Assembly (NCBI GenBank): GCA_037042185.1
Contig: JAXQJY010000032.1
Location: 310,001-374,000, forward strand
Length of the DNA: 64,000 nt
Source: Sordariomycetes sp. S80-01Y
Lineage: Eukaryota; Ascomycota; Sordariomycetes
Direction: 5' to 3'
Positions within the stretch are counted from its first letter, which is position 1; each line of letters opens with the position of its first letter. The position numbers and the translations under genes are program-made. Of the stretch, positions 31,001-42,469 are shown piece after piece. The notes beneath the pieces were generated by a model. It saw nothing but the letters and a program-made list of their open reading frames with translations. It was not told the origin of the DNA and ran no database searches.

Positions 31001-32777
31001 AGTTCTTCTTGTGTGCCAGCTGGTCTGTCTTGTACTTGATGTAAAAGTCAACAGCCTTGGAGATCGAGCCCTGGTTCAGTTCGAGGTGGAGATTGACCTT
31101 TTGCTCAGCACCGCCCAGAATTTCCTCGATATCTAACCAGTTGCGACTTGACACAATCCATTTCGCAGGCGACGGTCTGGAAATGAAGTCGACAAGGCGT
31201 ACCCTGTCCACGCTGCACTCATCCAAGGCATCAACGACCAAAACCACGTTGACAAGGCTTGGATCTTGTAGCATGGAACTGAGTATCTCAGAGAGATCCT
31301 GCCAAGCATTCACACCGCTGAAGAGATCTTTTCCGGCGTAGTCATATTTCTTTCGCACGTACTTGGTGAGTTGTGCGTTGTGGCGCGCAAGGTCAAAAAT
31401 GAGGCCCCGCAGGACAGATGTCGCTGTGCTCAATCGATCACCGCCCGTGGCTTGGCAGAAGAAGTAAAAGAGCGAGATTGAAGAATCTCGCTCTAACTCG
31501 TCAATGATGCCACACAAGAGCATCGTCTTGCCTCTCCCGGGGTCTCCTCTGATCCAGAGGAGCCGACTTGCCTCATCATTTCGAAATCGCTGGAAGTCGG
31601 CATGATCACGGATCCATGCATACGAGTCTCTCAGCAATCCACCTTTTCTCTCTTCAATCTCTTTCTTATCCATGCGAGGATCAGTCACGCGAAGGTCTTT
31701 GAGACATTGCTTATCTTTATCCTCTTCGTCTCTCTTCGTCTGGTGTTCCTGTTGGTCCTGCAGCGCTGCAAAGATGTTCTGTAGGTTGCTTTCCAAGGCG
31801 CTTGCAGTGACGTTGAGCTTCTGCAGTCGTATGTTGGCCTGTTGAGTGTTGTACTGCTCCACATCACGTTGCACAGCTCCTTCCGATTCCTTAATGCTGC
31901 TGAGCTGACCAGCCCAGTCGTCGATGCGAAGCATGTCCCTGCCGACGACAGCAGCCCCATTTCGATGGTAAAGGCAGATGCTGCTCATCTGATACGAGAG
32001 GAGCTTCTCAAAGAGTCTTACGATGTCCCGCTCCAGTTCGTCTCGAAGTGCTGCCGTGGATGCCTCGCCCTTATTTTCGTCAAGGAGGAGGTCCACTAGT
32101 TTCCAATACCACTCCATCCTGGATAGCACGTACTGGATGCCTTTGCGATTTTCCAAAGCTTCAGTAACGGTGTTCGAGAGGACCTATGTAGCTTGAGTCA
32201 GATATCTTCGCTTACATCGGGAGTTTGAATCACGCACCTCCAGGCCGAGACACATAGTAGCCCACACTACAGCAGCTTCCGGAGCTGCGTGTACAGCCCT
32301 ATCTATGATTCCCCGGATGGCATGCACTGCTTGCAAGCTGTCATCTATCCCCTGCTTGGCCGCCGCCCCCTTGCTCGTCCGGTCCAGCCCGTTCCGAACC
32401 AGCTGAAGCATTTGACAGGACCTGACCGCTCCGTCTGTGGTCGGCTCGCGTTCCGTTTGGTCGGCTGATTCGAAGGTGGTTCCACCTCGCTCAAGCTCCA
32501 CAGAGATAGTCTTGTCAAATGCTTGCACAATATTTGGCTCTTTAAGTCTTAAATTCTCATATGCTTGACCCCAGATCTTCTCCTGCAGCCTGTGCAACGG
32601 TAATGGTTCGATCTCGGTCGTGCGAGCAGCATCCGGCGACGGCTGGGTCGTTGTTCCGGGTGCTGGCCGTGTCGGTGCAGTCGAAGGTACTGGAGACGTG
32701 GCTGAGCTAGACTCTCGAGCGTTCACTCTGTATAGATTCCTGGCCTTGGACTTGGCTCTCTCAAAAAGTCGTGCCAT
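28085..32777 (-). CDS. NWD-type NLR: NACHT_N - NACHT - 12 WD40
   Basis: Minus-strand exons 32777-32238, 32183-30219 and 30166-28085; introns of 54 and 52 nt; phase 0 throughout; 1528 residues. Exon 1 and the start of exon 2 form the N-terminal domain of NWD NACHT-NTPases (EKIWGQAYENL; the junction reads MCLGLEVLSNT then YVLSRMEWYWKL). The NACHT P-loop GDPGRGKT lies near residue 393, with Walker B VVLVVDALDEC and a winged-helix region after it. Residues ~906-1410 are 12 WD40 repeats of about 42 residues forming the sensor propeller(s). Intron 2 ends CAGCAG, a tandem NAGNAG acceptor that would add or drop one Gln. The stop TGA at 28085-28087 is embedded in a good GTGAGT donor. Splicing from it to an acceptor in CAATCTCAG would add a hydrophobic tail (ILVFFLMLY...), which is possible but unproven. 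NWD proteins control heterokaryon incompatibility and allorecognition. Divergent from the AIF-like gene. Confidence 0.9.
28438..29950 (-). repeat. 12-unit WD40 array (~126 bp units)
   Basis: Twelve consecutive units with cores of LEGHxxxVTSVVFS...LASGSxDxTIKIWD type. Most are 42 codons; units 10 and 11 are one shorter and two longer. Several units are near-identical outside a few variable positions (before the first strand and after GSG/GSD), the pattern described for fast-evolving fungal NWD recognition surfaces. Confidence 0.9.
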
Positions 32778-33812
32778 CTTGATCAAAGCTCTGGTGGGCG
32801 CGGCGGCGAGGTCGCAATGTACAATTTTGGCGAAAGACGAAACGTTTAACGAGGAACTTGAGTGGAAAGTTCATGCGTTCCGCAAAGGGACCATGTCGAT
32901 GTCAGAAGCGGGGGACGCTGATGCGGTATCTGCAGATGAGCGCTTGTAGGCCAGTAAAGATTGGCTCGCTACCGTCCGAACATTGAACCAACGTTTGAAT
33001 CTGCTATGCATGTCCACCCAGATTTCAATAAGGAAAAGGGATTCAGCATCATCGCTTCCGCTTCGTTGCTGGAAGAAATGCAGATTGGCGAGCACGTTGC
33101 ATAGAAGTTGCATGCGCTGCCGACGAATTTCCTTTCCTTTTCATCGGACTACCCAAGAGATTGCTGCGAGCGGGGGGTCGATATTTGCCATCTTGGAAAA
33201 GAACACGTGACAACACAGGAGCCCAGGGCGATGATGCTTCTCTTGGAGCAAATAAGGCAGCTTCTCTTGCACTGTCCGATTAGGACGTACGCTGCGCTGC
33301 GCTGCGCTGCATGGGCCCGGACCCGCAGCGTCCATAAATAGCCAATGCTGTGCTGTAATTTCTACAATGCGCGCTGCCGGACACTCGTTTCGGTCGGAAG
33401 TGATGTAAGTGTATACAACCTGCAAGATACACGGGGTTAAGCGGGAAATGATGGAGACTCCGAGGTTTCCGCACAAGGATGGCGCTAATTTCGAACTTCA
33501 CTGTAAGTGAGTTAGGTTCGACTTGTGGCTGGCGGGTGGTGCGTTATCTGATCATCTGATTAGATGATTTTGAGGGCTGTGATTGGCGGACACCATCAGC
33601 CGCTCCCTAGCACCTCGGCGACGCAGGATTGGCGCTTTCGACCGTCCTATCTATGGATATGGTCTGATTTAAGCCGTAGCTGCGGACTCGGCTCGGACTT
33701 GAACTTACCGCCGGACCGAGACAATATTTCCCGAATACCATAAATTTGGGACCTGCGCGGCACCTCTAAGAATTTGCGTACTCGCCTACACGCCATCCAA
33801 TTAGACCTCCAA
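32778..33812. promoter_or_regulatory. Divergent intergenic region, NWD gene / AIF-like gene
   Basis: About 1 kb between two divergent starts. It contains a GCTGC tandem run at about 33290-33311 and a perfect short inverted repeat ATCATCT-gatt-AGATGAT at 33551-33568. No other sites are supported. Confidence 0.4.
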
Positions 33813-35323
33813 ATGAACGACTCGCGACAGACCACCATGTTGGTACTAATGCAAAAAGCTCTTCTCTTAATGAAAGTTATAGTCAAAGCCTTTGGCATGT
33901 TCTACGATTTTGCAAGGCGCAATTACGCGGTCCGCAACGCCAAAGCCACGAGACCTCTCAAGGATGGAGATGCACCAATAGCTGAGCCTCAGACTGTGGT
34001 CATATTGGGCGCATCCTTCGCGGGATATCATGCCGCACGCCTCATTGCCGCATCCATCCCACTGGACGGAAGTTGGAGAGTTGTCATCGTCGAACCCAAC
34101 ATGCACTACCAATTCACGTGGACGCTCCCGCGGTTCTGCGTCGTTGAGGGCCACGAAGACAAGACCTTCATCCCGTACGGGCCTTACTTGCCTTCCGCTG
34201 CTCAAGACTTCGTGAGATGGGTACATCGTCGTGCAGAGTCCATCAGCGAGAAGAACGTCACGATCGAGGGCACCGGAGAACAGATCGCCTACGACTATCT
34301 TGTCATTGCGACCGGAGCAGGTGTCGGCCTCAAGCTACCATCGCGCGTCGGAGCTGAGGGGAAGAAAAAGGGTATGGAGCTGTTGCAGCAAATGCAGCGC
34401 CAAATAAAGGAATCGCGAAAGCTGGTCGTAGTCGGCGGCGGCGCTGCGGGCGTGGAGCTTGCCACCGACGCGAAGCAGCGCTATCCAGACAAAACAGTCA
34501 CACTAGTCCACTCCAGAGGTGCTGTTATGCATCGTTTCGGTCCGGAGTTACAGGCGGCAGCTCGGAAAGGCCTCGAGGACCTCGGGGTTCAGGTTCTCCT
34601 CGGCGAACGCGCGGTCAGCGAAAATGCCGAAACCGGTCTTTTGACCTTGAGCTCGGGCAAGGCCCTTGAATACGACTTCTGTGTGAGTACGAACGGCTGA
34701 TCTGCCCGTGAACTTTCATCCGAATTACTGGAGCCTCACTGACACAGTCGGACCCCAGGTCAACTGCACCGGGCAGAAGCCTTCGTCGGAGCTTCTGCGG
34801 TCCCTGGCACCGACTGGCATATCAGAGACAGGCCACATCCTTGTAAGACCGACTCTTCAGATCGACTCGCCCTCGCTCTCGAACGTGTATGCTTGCGGTG
34901 ACGTGGCACAGATCGGAGTGCGCAATCCCAACGCCCGCTCCGCAATGAAGCAGGCTCAGTTCGTTGCCGACAATATCGTGCTGGCCATCAGGGGCCGGGA
35001 ACCAACCTGCCGGTATTCCCCTAACTGGGCTGACAGCGTCATCAAGCTCACCCTCGGCCTGGTTAGTGAAGCCCTGTTTGCAGCATTCTTCCGCTCTCCT
35101 ATTCATCCTCGTTGCATATTTCCGGAAATCTGACCATTCGTAGAATAAATCAATCACTCACATTTCCGATGGAAAGACCGAGCTTCTGTTCCGTGGTAGG
35201 GAGAAGGAGACGCTGATGATCAGGGAAGCGTGGAAGCACATGGGTGCTACTCCCTACGATGACATTGAGCAGGAAAGCCAACTAGGTCAAGACAAGGTCG
35301 CAAACGACAAAGCCCCGCACTGA
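33813..35323 (+). CDS. AIF/AMID (FSP1)-like FAD/NAD(P)H oxidoreductase
   Basis: Exons 33813-34682, 34759-35061 and 35144-35323; introns of 76 nt (GTGAGT...CCCCAG) and 82 nt (GTTAGT...TCGTAG); 450 residues. A hydrophobic N-terminal segment (MLVLMQKALLLMKVIVKAF) suggests membrane association. FAD-binding motif VVILGASFAG near residue 65, the ATG-type motif VIATGAG, NAD(P)H-binding motif VVVGGGAAGVELA near residue 213, and the second FAD contact VYACGDVAQIG in exon 2. The two-dinucleotide-fold layout is that of class II pyridine-nucleotide reductases of the AIFM2/AMID/FSP1 type, which reduce quinones and have been linked to cell death or its suppression. I chose the ATG at 33813 because it directly precedes the hydrophobic segment. 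The gene looks intact and shares its upstream region with the NWD NLR. Confidence 0.85.
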
Positions 35324-36012
35324 AGATGGTAGAGTATCAGCGATGGCTCAAAAATTCACGTCGTTTCCGCATACATTATGGGCCACTCGTTAAGTAGCAG
35401 AGTATCCAATACATTGGTTCACTACCCTGTCGCGGGTCGACGAAGCCATGATTTGCGAAGTGAAGTGCATGGTTGACGCGGTCAATGCTGAGTGCGGGCT
35501 TTTGCTGCCGAACCAGTGACGATCCAAATGGGCGACTACTTCATTTGGCTTACAAGCTCTCGAGTTGCGGTGCTTCAGTCACGACGGCCTGGAAGATGTG
35601 GGGCTGGGAGAGGCCCAGATTCCAATCCTTGCTTTCCCAGCGCCAATCTGCAACATCGACCTGTAAAGGCGCGAACCAACAACCCGAAACTGGGTGGCAT
35701 GAATGGAATGAAGTTCAGCCGTTCCGAGCCTGACCCCGCCGCGGCTGATCCAATCGTCCCTCTTGTACGTCCGTGAGGTCGACAATCCGAAGGCCTCCAT
35801 TCGAAGACAAGACGTCTAGACGACTATCGAAAGGACTGTGGAACCGAAGTTCGCAAGGCGTCGGAGTCGACCCGCAGCTTAACAGCGCTGTATACAATTG
35901 TGCTCGGCCCCGCTTCAATCATCGCGCCTTTAGCCTTCGACCAAGGCGGAGACTAAAGCGAGAGCCCCGCACCTGTCGTCCTACCCTTGATGTATGATTC
36001 ACGTTAATTACT
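35324..36012. other. Intergenic, nothing supported
   Basis: Small overlapping open frames at 35473-35776 have no motifs and no good start context. The 3' part presumably carries the promoter of the PNP-NLR gene. Confidence 0.4.
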
Positions 36013-39000
36013 ATGTCAAACCCCGAAGATTACACAGTCGGCTGGATCTCGGCCATCACCACCGAGTCGGTTGCAGGACAGCAGTTCCTCGATGAGCGCC
36101 ATGAAGAGCCCCGATTCGTCACTCAGCATGACAACAATGTGTACAGTCTCGGAAAAATCGGCCGCCACAATGTCGTTATGGCTTCGCTCCCTAAGGGTGA
36201 ATATGGCACCACGACCGCGGCAACTGTGGCGAGGGATATGCTCCACAGCTTTCCTAACATCCGTATTGGATTGATGGTTGGCATCGGCGGCGGTGCGCCA
36301 AGCAAGGCTCACGACATACGACTGGGAGACATCGTGGTTAGTAGCCGCGACGGCGACAAGGGCGGTGTTTTTCAGTATGACTACGGCAAGACGATCCAGG
36401 ACCAGGCTTTTCAGCACACGCAGTTCCTCGACCAGCCACCAGTCGTTCTTCGGGCGGCCGTGGGCGCCTTGGAGACGCAGTACGAGGCTGATGGGCACAA
36501 ACTCGACGACCAGATCAACCAGATTCTGGCGCAGAAGTCTCGCCTCCGGAAAAAGTACTCTCGACCGCCTCCGGAAAGTGACAGGCTGTTTCGTTCCAAC
36601 GTCGTGCATAAGGCCGCATGTGGCGACGAGTGTGGAAGCAGCACCGAGCACCTAGTGTGTCGAACAGGACGGACCGAAGAGGATGAAAACCCCGCTATCC
36701 ACTACGGACTCATCGCTAGCGCGAACCAGTTGATGAAGGACGCGCATATCCGTGACACGCTTGCTGCTGAGAAAGGAGTCCTCTGTTTCGAGATGGAGGC
36801 GGGAGGTCTGATGAATCACTTTCCTTGTCTTGTTATCCGCGGGATATGCGATTACGCCGACTCACACAAGAACAAGGAATGGCAAGGGTATGCGGCGATG
36901 GTCGCGGCAGCGTACGCGAAGGACCTGCTGCGGAAGATCCCGCCTAATAAGGTGGAAGTTGAGCGGCGGATCACAGAGACCCTCACTTCTAGTAGATAAG
37001 CCCTGGGCATTCTCTCTGTCAAACCTTGTCTAATTCAGTGTAGTGCAAACTGGCGTGGACCAGCTTCGGCTCATGGCGAACGAAACACAGCATGAAGTTC
37101 AGACCCATACGTATGTAACGAAGCTACCCGTATAAAATAAGTCACTGCTCATTACCACCCAGCGAGCTCCTACTTAGCATCCAACAAGGCGTACACGATC
37201 AGAAGTCGAGTTTGGCCGAAGACGCATCCGCCTATCGTGCACCACACTACTTGATGACTTTTGCAAGCGACCCCGAATTTGTCCAACGTCCCAAGATCTG
37301 GGTATGGATGAAGGAAACGTACGCTGGGTCAGCCAGGCGCATGGCACTTATTGGAATGGGCGGCTTCGGGTGGGTTCTCCGTGTGCTTTGCGACCTGCCT
37401 TTGCTAACGATGGATAGCAAATCCCAACTCGCGATCCAATTTGTGTGCCATGTTCGCGACCAGCTCCCTACGACCAGCATATTCTGGGTCCATGGGGCCA
37501 GTCGCGACACGTTTGAAACTTCCTACCGTACTATTGCTGAGATGCTTCTGCTGCCGCGGCGAACTGATCCAGAGGTGAACATACTTGCGCTGGTTCGAGA
37601 TTGGTTACAAAAGATCGACGGCAATCGCTTTTTGATGGTCATTGACAACGCCGACAATGTTGGTATTTACTCCGGTGATACTCAAAATGGGGAGGGGCTG
37701 GCCTCGTACATACCGAGGTGCGATCACGGCAAGGTGCTGATTACGACACGCAGTAGAGAAGCAGCCGAGAAACTCGTCGGGAACGGCAAGTGGATCCAGC
37801 AGGTACCAGCCATGGAAGATGACCAGGCACTTCAGCTGTTGCAGAGTAGACTGGGAAGCGAAGACAACGAGAGCGACGCTAGAGATTTGGTCCGGGCGCT
37901 GGATCGCATACCGTTAGCCATCAGCCAAGCTGCGGCGTACATTCAATGTCGGCAGCCCCGAGTAACACTTCGCTCGTATCTATATGAGTTCGGCAAGAGC
38001 CAGAAGCGGAAGAAAAGGTTGCTCCGCAGCGACAAGGGCGATCTGGGGCGATATGAGGGCGTGTCTAACTCTGTGCTGGTCACGTGGCAGGTGACCTTTG
38101 ACAACATCCGGAAGCATCACTCGCGGGCTGCTAACCTCCTTGCCCTGATGAGCCAGTTTCAACCACAAAACATACCCGAGAGCATGTTGCATGGGTATAT
38201 CGACACAGACACCGATAGCCATGGTGATCAAAGTGATCCGGGTATCGGCGTTAGTGACGAAGGCAGTCAGGGATCACAATTTGAGAACGACTTGGATGTT
38301 CTACGAGGATACTCCCTTGTGGCAGTCACATCTGCGGGATTATGCGATATGCACTCGCTGGTTCAATTTTGCACACGTCTGTGGGTTGCAGAGTACGGAG
38401 ATCCAGCACAATGGAGCCGGCTGTTTTTGCAACTGGCAGCACACCATTTCCCTTCCGGCAAGTTCGAGACGTGGGGAGTTTGCCAAAGCCTCCTTCCTCA
38501 TGTTGAGCCTGTGCTGGCGAAAAGGCCTGAACAGCACAGCGTTCTCAATTGTTGGGCCGAATTACTGACGAATGTGTCATGGTATATGCTCAAGATTGGC
38601 CAATATTCACGAGCGCAGGTATTCGCAGAAGAAGCCACTGAGACAAGAAAGGATATAATCGGACTTAGCCATTCTGATACGCTGAGAAGCATGGTGAACC
38701 TAGCATCAACATATAGGAATCAGGGCCGATGGGAGGAGGCAGAGGGGCTTGAGGTGCAGGTGATGGAGGCGAGCAAGAAAAAGCTTAGTCCGGATCATCC
38801 TAATACGCTAACAAGCATGGCGAACCTGGCATCTACATATAGGAATCAGGGCCGATGGGAGGAGGCAGAGGGGCTTAACATGCAGGTAATGCAGACTCGC
38901 AAGATGAAGCTTGGTCCGGATCATCCCGATACGCTTAAAAGCATGGCGAACCTGGCATCAACATATTGGGATCAGGGCCGATGGGAGGAGGCAGAGGGCC

Positions 39001-40370
39001 TCAACATGCAGGTAATGGAGACGAGCAAGAAAAAGCTTGGTCCGGATCATCCCAATACGCTGATAAGCATGGCGAACCTAGCATCAACGTATTGGAATCA
39101 GGGCCGATGGGAGGAGGCAGAGGGGCTTGAGGTGCAGGTAATGGAGACGAGCAAGAAAAAGCTTGGTCCGGATCATCCCGATACGCTGAGAAGCATGGCG
39201 AATCTGGCATCAACATATAGGAATCAGGGCCGATGGGAGGAGGCGGAGGGGATTGACATGCAGGTGATGGAGACTCGCAAGATAAAGCTTGGTCCGGATC
39301 ATCCTGATACGCTAACAAGCATGGCGAACCTGGCATCAACATATAGGAATCAGGGCCGATGGGAGGAGGCAGAGGGGCTTAACATGCAGGTAATGGAGAC
39401 GAGCAAGATGAAGCTTGGTCCGGATCATCCCGATACGCTTAAAAGCATGGCGAACCTGGCATCAACATATTGGGATCAGGGCCGATGGGAGGAGGCAGAG
39501 GGCCTTAACATGCAGGTAATGGAGATGAGCAAGAAAAAGCTTGGTCCGGATCATCCCAATACGCTGATAAGCATGGCGAACCTGGCATCAACGTATTGGA
39601 ATCAGGGCCGATGGGAGGAGGCGGAGGGGCTTGAGGTGCAGGTGATGGAGACTCGCAAAATAAAGCTTGGTCCGGATCATCCCGATACGCTGACAAGTAT
39701 GGCGAACCTGGCAACAACATATTGGAATCAGGGCCGATGGGAGGAGGCAGAGGGGCTTAAGGTGCAGGTGATGGAGATGAGCAAGAAAAAGCTTGGTCCG
39801 GATCACCCCGATACGCTAAGAAGCATGGCGAATCTGGCATCTACATATAGGAATCAGGGCCGATGGGAGGAGGCGGAGGGGATTAACATGCAGGTGATGG
39901 AGACTCGCAAGATAAAGCTTGGTCCGGATCATCCCGATACGCTAATAAGCATGGCGAACCTAGCATCAACATATAGGAATCAGGGCCGATGGGAGGAGGC
40001 AGAGGGGCTTGAGGTGCAGGTAATGGAGACGAGCAAGAAAAAGCTTGGTCCGGATCATCCCAATACGCTTAAAAGCATGGCGAACCTGGCATCAACATAT
40101 TGGAATCAGGGCCGATGGGAGGAGGCAGAGGGGCTTAACATGCAGGTAATGGAGACTCGCAAGACGAAGCTCGGGGCGGATCATCCCGATACGCTAGCCT
40201 CCATGCACAACCTTGCCCATACCTGGAAAGTTATGGGCAGAACCTTTGCGGCTATCGACATGATGCGCGACTGTGTTCGCCTTCAAAGGGTCAAGCTTGG
40301 GCCAAACCATCAATATACCCAGGCGTCTATGTCTAGTCTCAGCGATTGGGAGAAAAGTAGCCAAAGCTAG
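36013..40370 (+). CDS. NLR: PNP_UDP nucleosidase - NB-ARC - TPR
   Basis: Exons 36013-36991, 37044-37110, 37163-37369 and 37418-40370; introns of 52, 52 and 48 nt; 1401 residues. Intron 3 interrupts the P-loop codons and restores GMGGFGKSQ. Residues ~1-320 form a nucleoside-phosphorylase-like (PNP_UDP) domain: [40 protein letters not shown], and the catalytic Asp region [16 protein letters not shown] covers ~390-700, with Walker [11 protein letters not shown]. Twelve near-identical 42-residue TPRs plus one divergent unit occupy ~838-1390. PNP domains are established effectors in bacterial anti-phage systems, where they hydrolyse ATP-type nucleotides (Detocs), and they occur at the N-terminus of many fungal NLRs. 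An adenine-nucleotide or nucleoside-cleaving effector is therefore inferred. The short exon 2 and linker ([23 protein letters not shown]) form the usual hinge. The gene looks intact. Confidence 0.9.
38682..40193 (+). repeat. 12 x 126 bp TPR array
   Basis: Twelve in-register 126-bp units, core [20 protein letters not shown]...KLGPDHPxT. Variation is confined to a few positions (L[RTKI]SM, TY[RW][ND], EG[LI]xxQVM[EQ], [ST]/R-K-[KMI]), with the rest almost invariant at the DNA level. A 13th degenerate unit follows ([12 protein letters not shown]). Confidence 0.93.
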
Positions 40371-41324
40371 TTCTCGGCTGCTAATTTAAATTTCGCCTTT
40401 CGTATTAGAGGGTTAAGCATATGTTAAGCGGACGAAAGCAGCTCGCGAACTCCGGTAAAATGTTCTCTAAAGTGACCCAGCGATGTCCTACAAGACTTTG
40501 GGCCTCGTCGCTAGCGTCGTAGGTTGAAGTAGACTACACGGGTAGCGCTGCTTGCAACGCCGTGTGGTATATTCTTATTCAATCTAGAGAACGCAAGAGA
40601 TGTTCTCTCATAAGTGTGTGTGTGCTGAACATATATCATGCTTCGTTCCTTTTCTAGTTTCTCAACGTAGATTCCAGAATCCTTGAGGTGACTTTCAGGG
40701 CTAGTGATCTCAATGGCCCCAGCCTTGCCGCATGACTCTACTATCTACTATAGCCGAGTGATGAATGGATGCTTTATCTCGGATGCGAACGAACTGTTTG
40801 CAGGAGATGGCCAAAGTTGTAGAAGCTGCTCTAGCCCGCTGTGGTGTTCGCCTAGAACTCAGGCGTGGGCACCTACCCTGGAAGTAGGGCCTGTGCCAGG
40901 CAAGAGGCAGCGCATCTCCGGATTAATGCGTAGAGAGCGCAAAAGCATTGGTTGACCCCATCCTCGGCATGGATTACCTCCATGCTTTCTACAAAGTAGG
41001 CTGTAGGCTACTGTACGGCTTTTGGACGCGTCAAGCAAGCTAAAGTACGTCTTTTGACACCCGCTTTCACCAACTCTTCGTGCCACAGGTGAGCGGGTTT
41101 GCTACGCTAGAGACGTCCCTCGGTGATTTTTTCACGCGCCCCTTCACAAGAATCACTAAAACTTTTTAGTAGACGTAGAAGTGCTAAACCAAAAGGGCGG
41201 TGCAATTAGAATAACTGAAATAGCATAATATTGATGTACTTAAGATGAACGCTTTCCAACTAAACAAAAGAAAGTATTTCTGTAGGAAGATATTGAACAA
41301 AAGGAACCAAGTTCACAATCTAAA
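40371..41324. other. Intergenic between PNP-NLR and NRPS 3' end
   Basis: Convergent 3' flanks of about 950 bp. No gene, RNA or repeat recognised beyond a short TG run near 40615. It marks the boundary between the NLR island and the NRPS. Confidence 0.45.
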
Positions 41325-42469
41325 TCACATCTTGTGTGTACGTGTGATTACAGTTTCCAGGAGTTCCTCCTTTTCGCCCGAACAAATCTCGACCAAGCCG
41401 CTTTGTTTCAGGTATTGAATATTGCTCTTGACGGCTTGATGGAGCGTTGGAATATATTCAATATCCCCCGTACTCATTTGTGGTTCTTCAGGGGCACCCA
41501 AGGCCCCGAGGAAGTGTTGGACAGGGAAAAGAGGATGCTTTTCGCCAACATCTTCAATCTGAGCGCTGGCTTGTGCGACCCAATCTCCCCAAGAGAGGGG
41601 CTTCACAGGCGCGTCATTTTCCTCAGAGATGATTTGCCAGAAAGTCTTAGTGGGAAGCCCATGGTTCATGTCATCGAAGGCTTGCACGCTCTCTGATTCA
41701 GGTTTGGTTATGTGCTCGACGACCAGACTGGCTGTCTTGCGCACATCCGCCACATAAATGTACTTGTCGTGGGTGCCCTCAGGGTACGTTCCAATGGAAA
41801 GAGCAGTAGCAACAACGCGCCAGTGATAGTCGTCTAAGTTTGCGACGCCACTGTCCGGTGTACCAATAATGCGGCCGGGTTTGACGAGCGAGATGCGGTT
41901 TTGCTTGGCTGGGAGTTGGGACGCAAGACCGTCGACGATTGACTCCGCGACGAATTTGGTCTGAATATAGCCCATAAGATCCTTGAGGGTGTTTGCTGCG
42001 GCAGCTTTGTCGGAACGAAGGTCAAATTTAGCGCCTCCCGAAATGAAGACAAATTTGGCGTTGGTCGGAGATTCCACGGCGGCAGATAGAAGATCGACAG
42101 CGGACTGTACGTTTGCCTGACGAAGCTGCGTGTAATTGGCATTCCAATTGACCACGGCGCCGTTGTGAATGATGGCGTCAATGTTGGATCGAGTAGCCGA
42201 CTGTCCTCGGAGTTGCTCCCACTCAGATTGGCCCAAGCCTAGACCCTGTTCACCTAAATCGCCTAGCCAGACTTCGACGCGCGAGTTGTACTTGTCATCC
42301 CACCAGCCCATCAGGGTGGCAGTCTTTTTAACACGCTGAAGACCGGCTTTCGCAGAGGACGCACGGACAAGGACCGCAACGTTGCGGATGTTATCCATGT
42401 TCAGTAATTGTCGAAGTATCTCGGATCCAAGGTAGCCAGTGGCACCGGTGAGGAACGCGACGCTGGAGT
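41325..42469 (-). other. NRPS terminal reductase domain
   Basis: Short-chain-dehydrogenase-type thioester reductase: NAD(P)-binding TGATGYLG near 42430, then HNGAVVNW, catalytic YxxxK as YIQTK, and KPGRIIG. It replaces a thioesterase and would release the peptide as an aldehyde or, after a second reduction, a C-terminal amino alcohol as in peptaibols. Confidence 0.88.

Noticed and set aside
38682-40193. Regular ~126-bp direct repeats considered as a CRISPR or satellite array
   Set aside because: They are in-frame coding TPR units with no spacer structure.
40371-41324. Search for NRPS tailoring or transport genes on the 3' side
   Set aside because: The flank is empty and then leads into an NLR; any cluster partners must lie beyond the right edge.
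41325-42469. Terminal NRPS domain considered as thioesterase or condensation-like cyclase
   Set aside because: It carries TGATGYLG and YxxxK, the signature of a reductase, and lacks a GxSxG or HHxxxDG motif.
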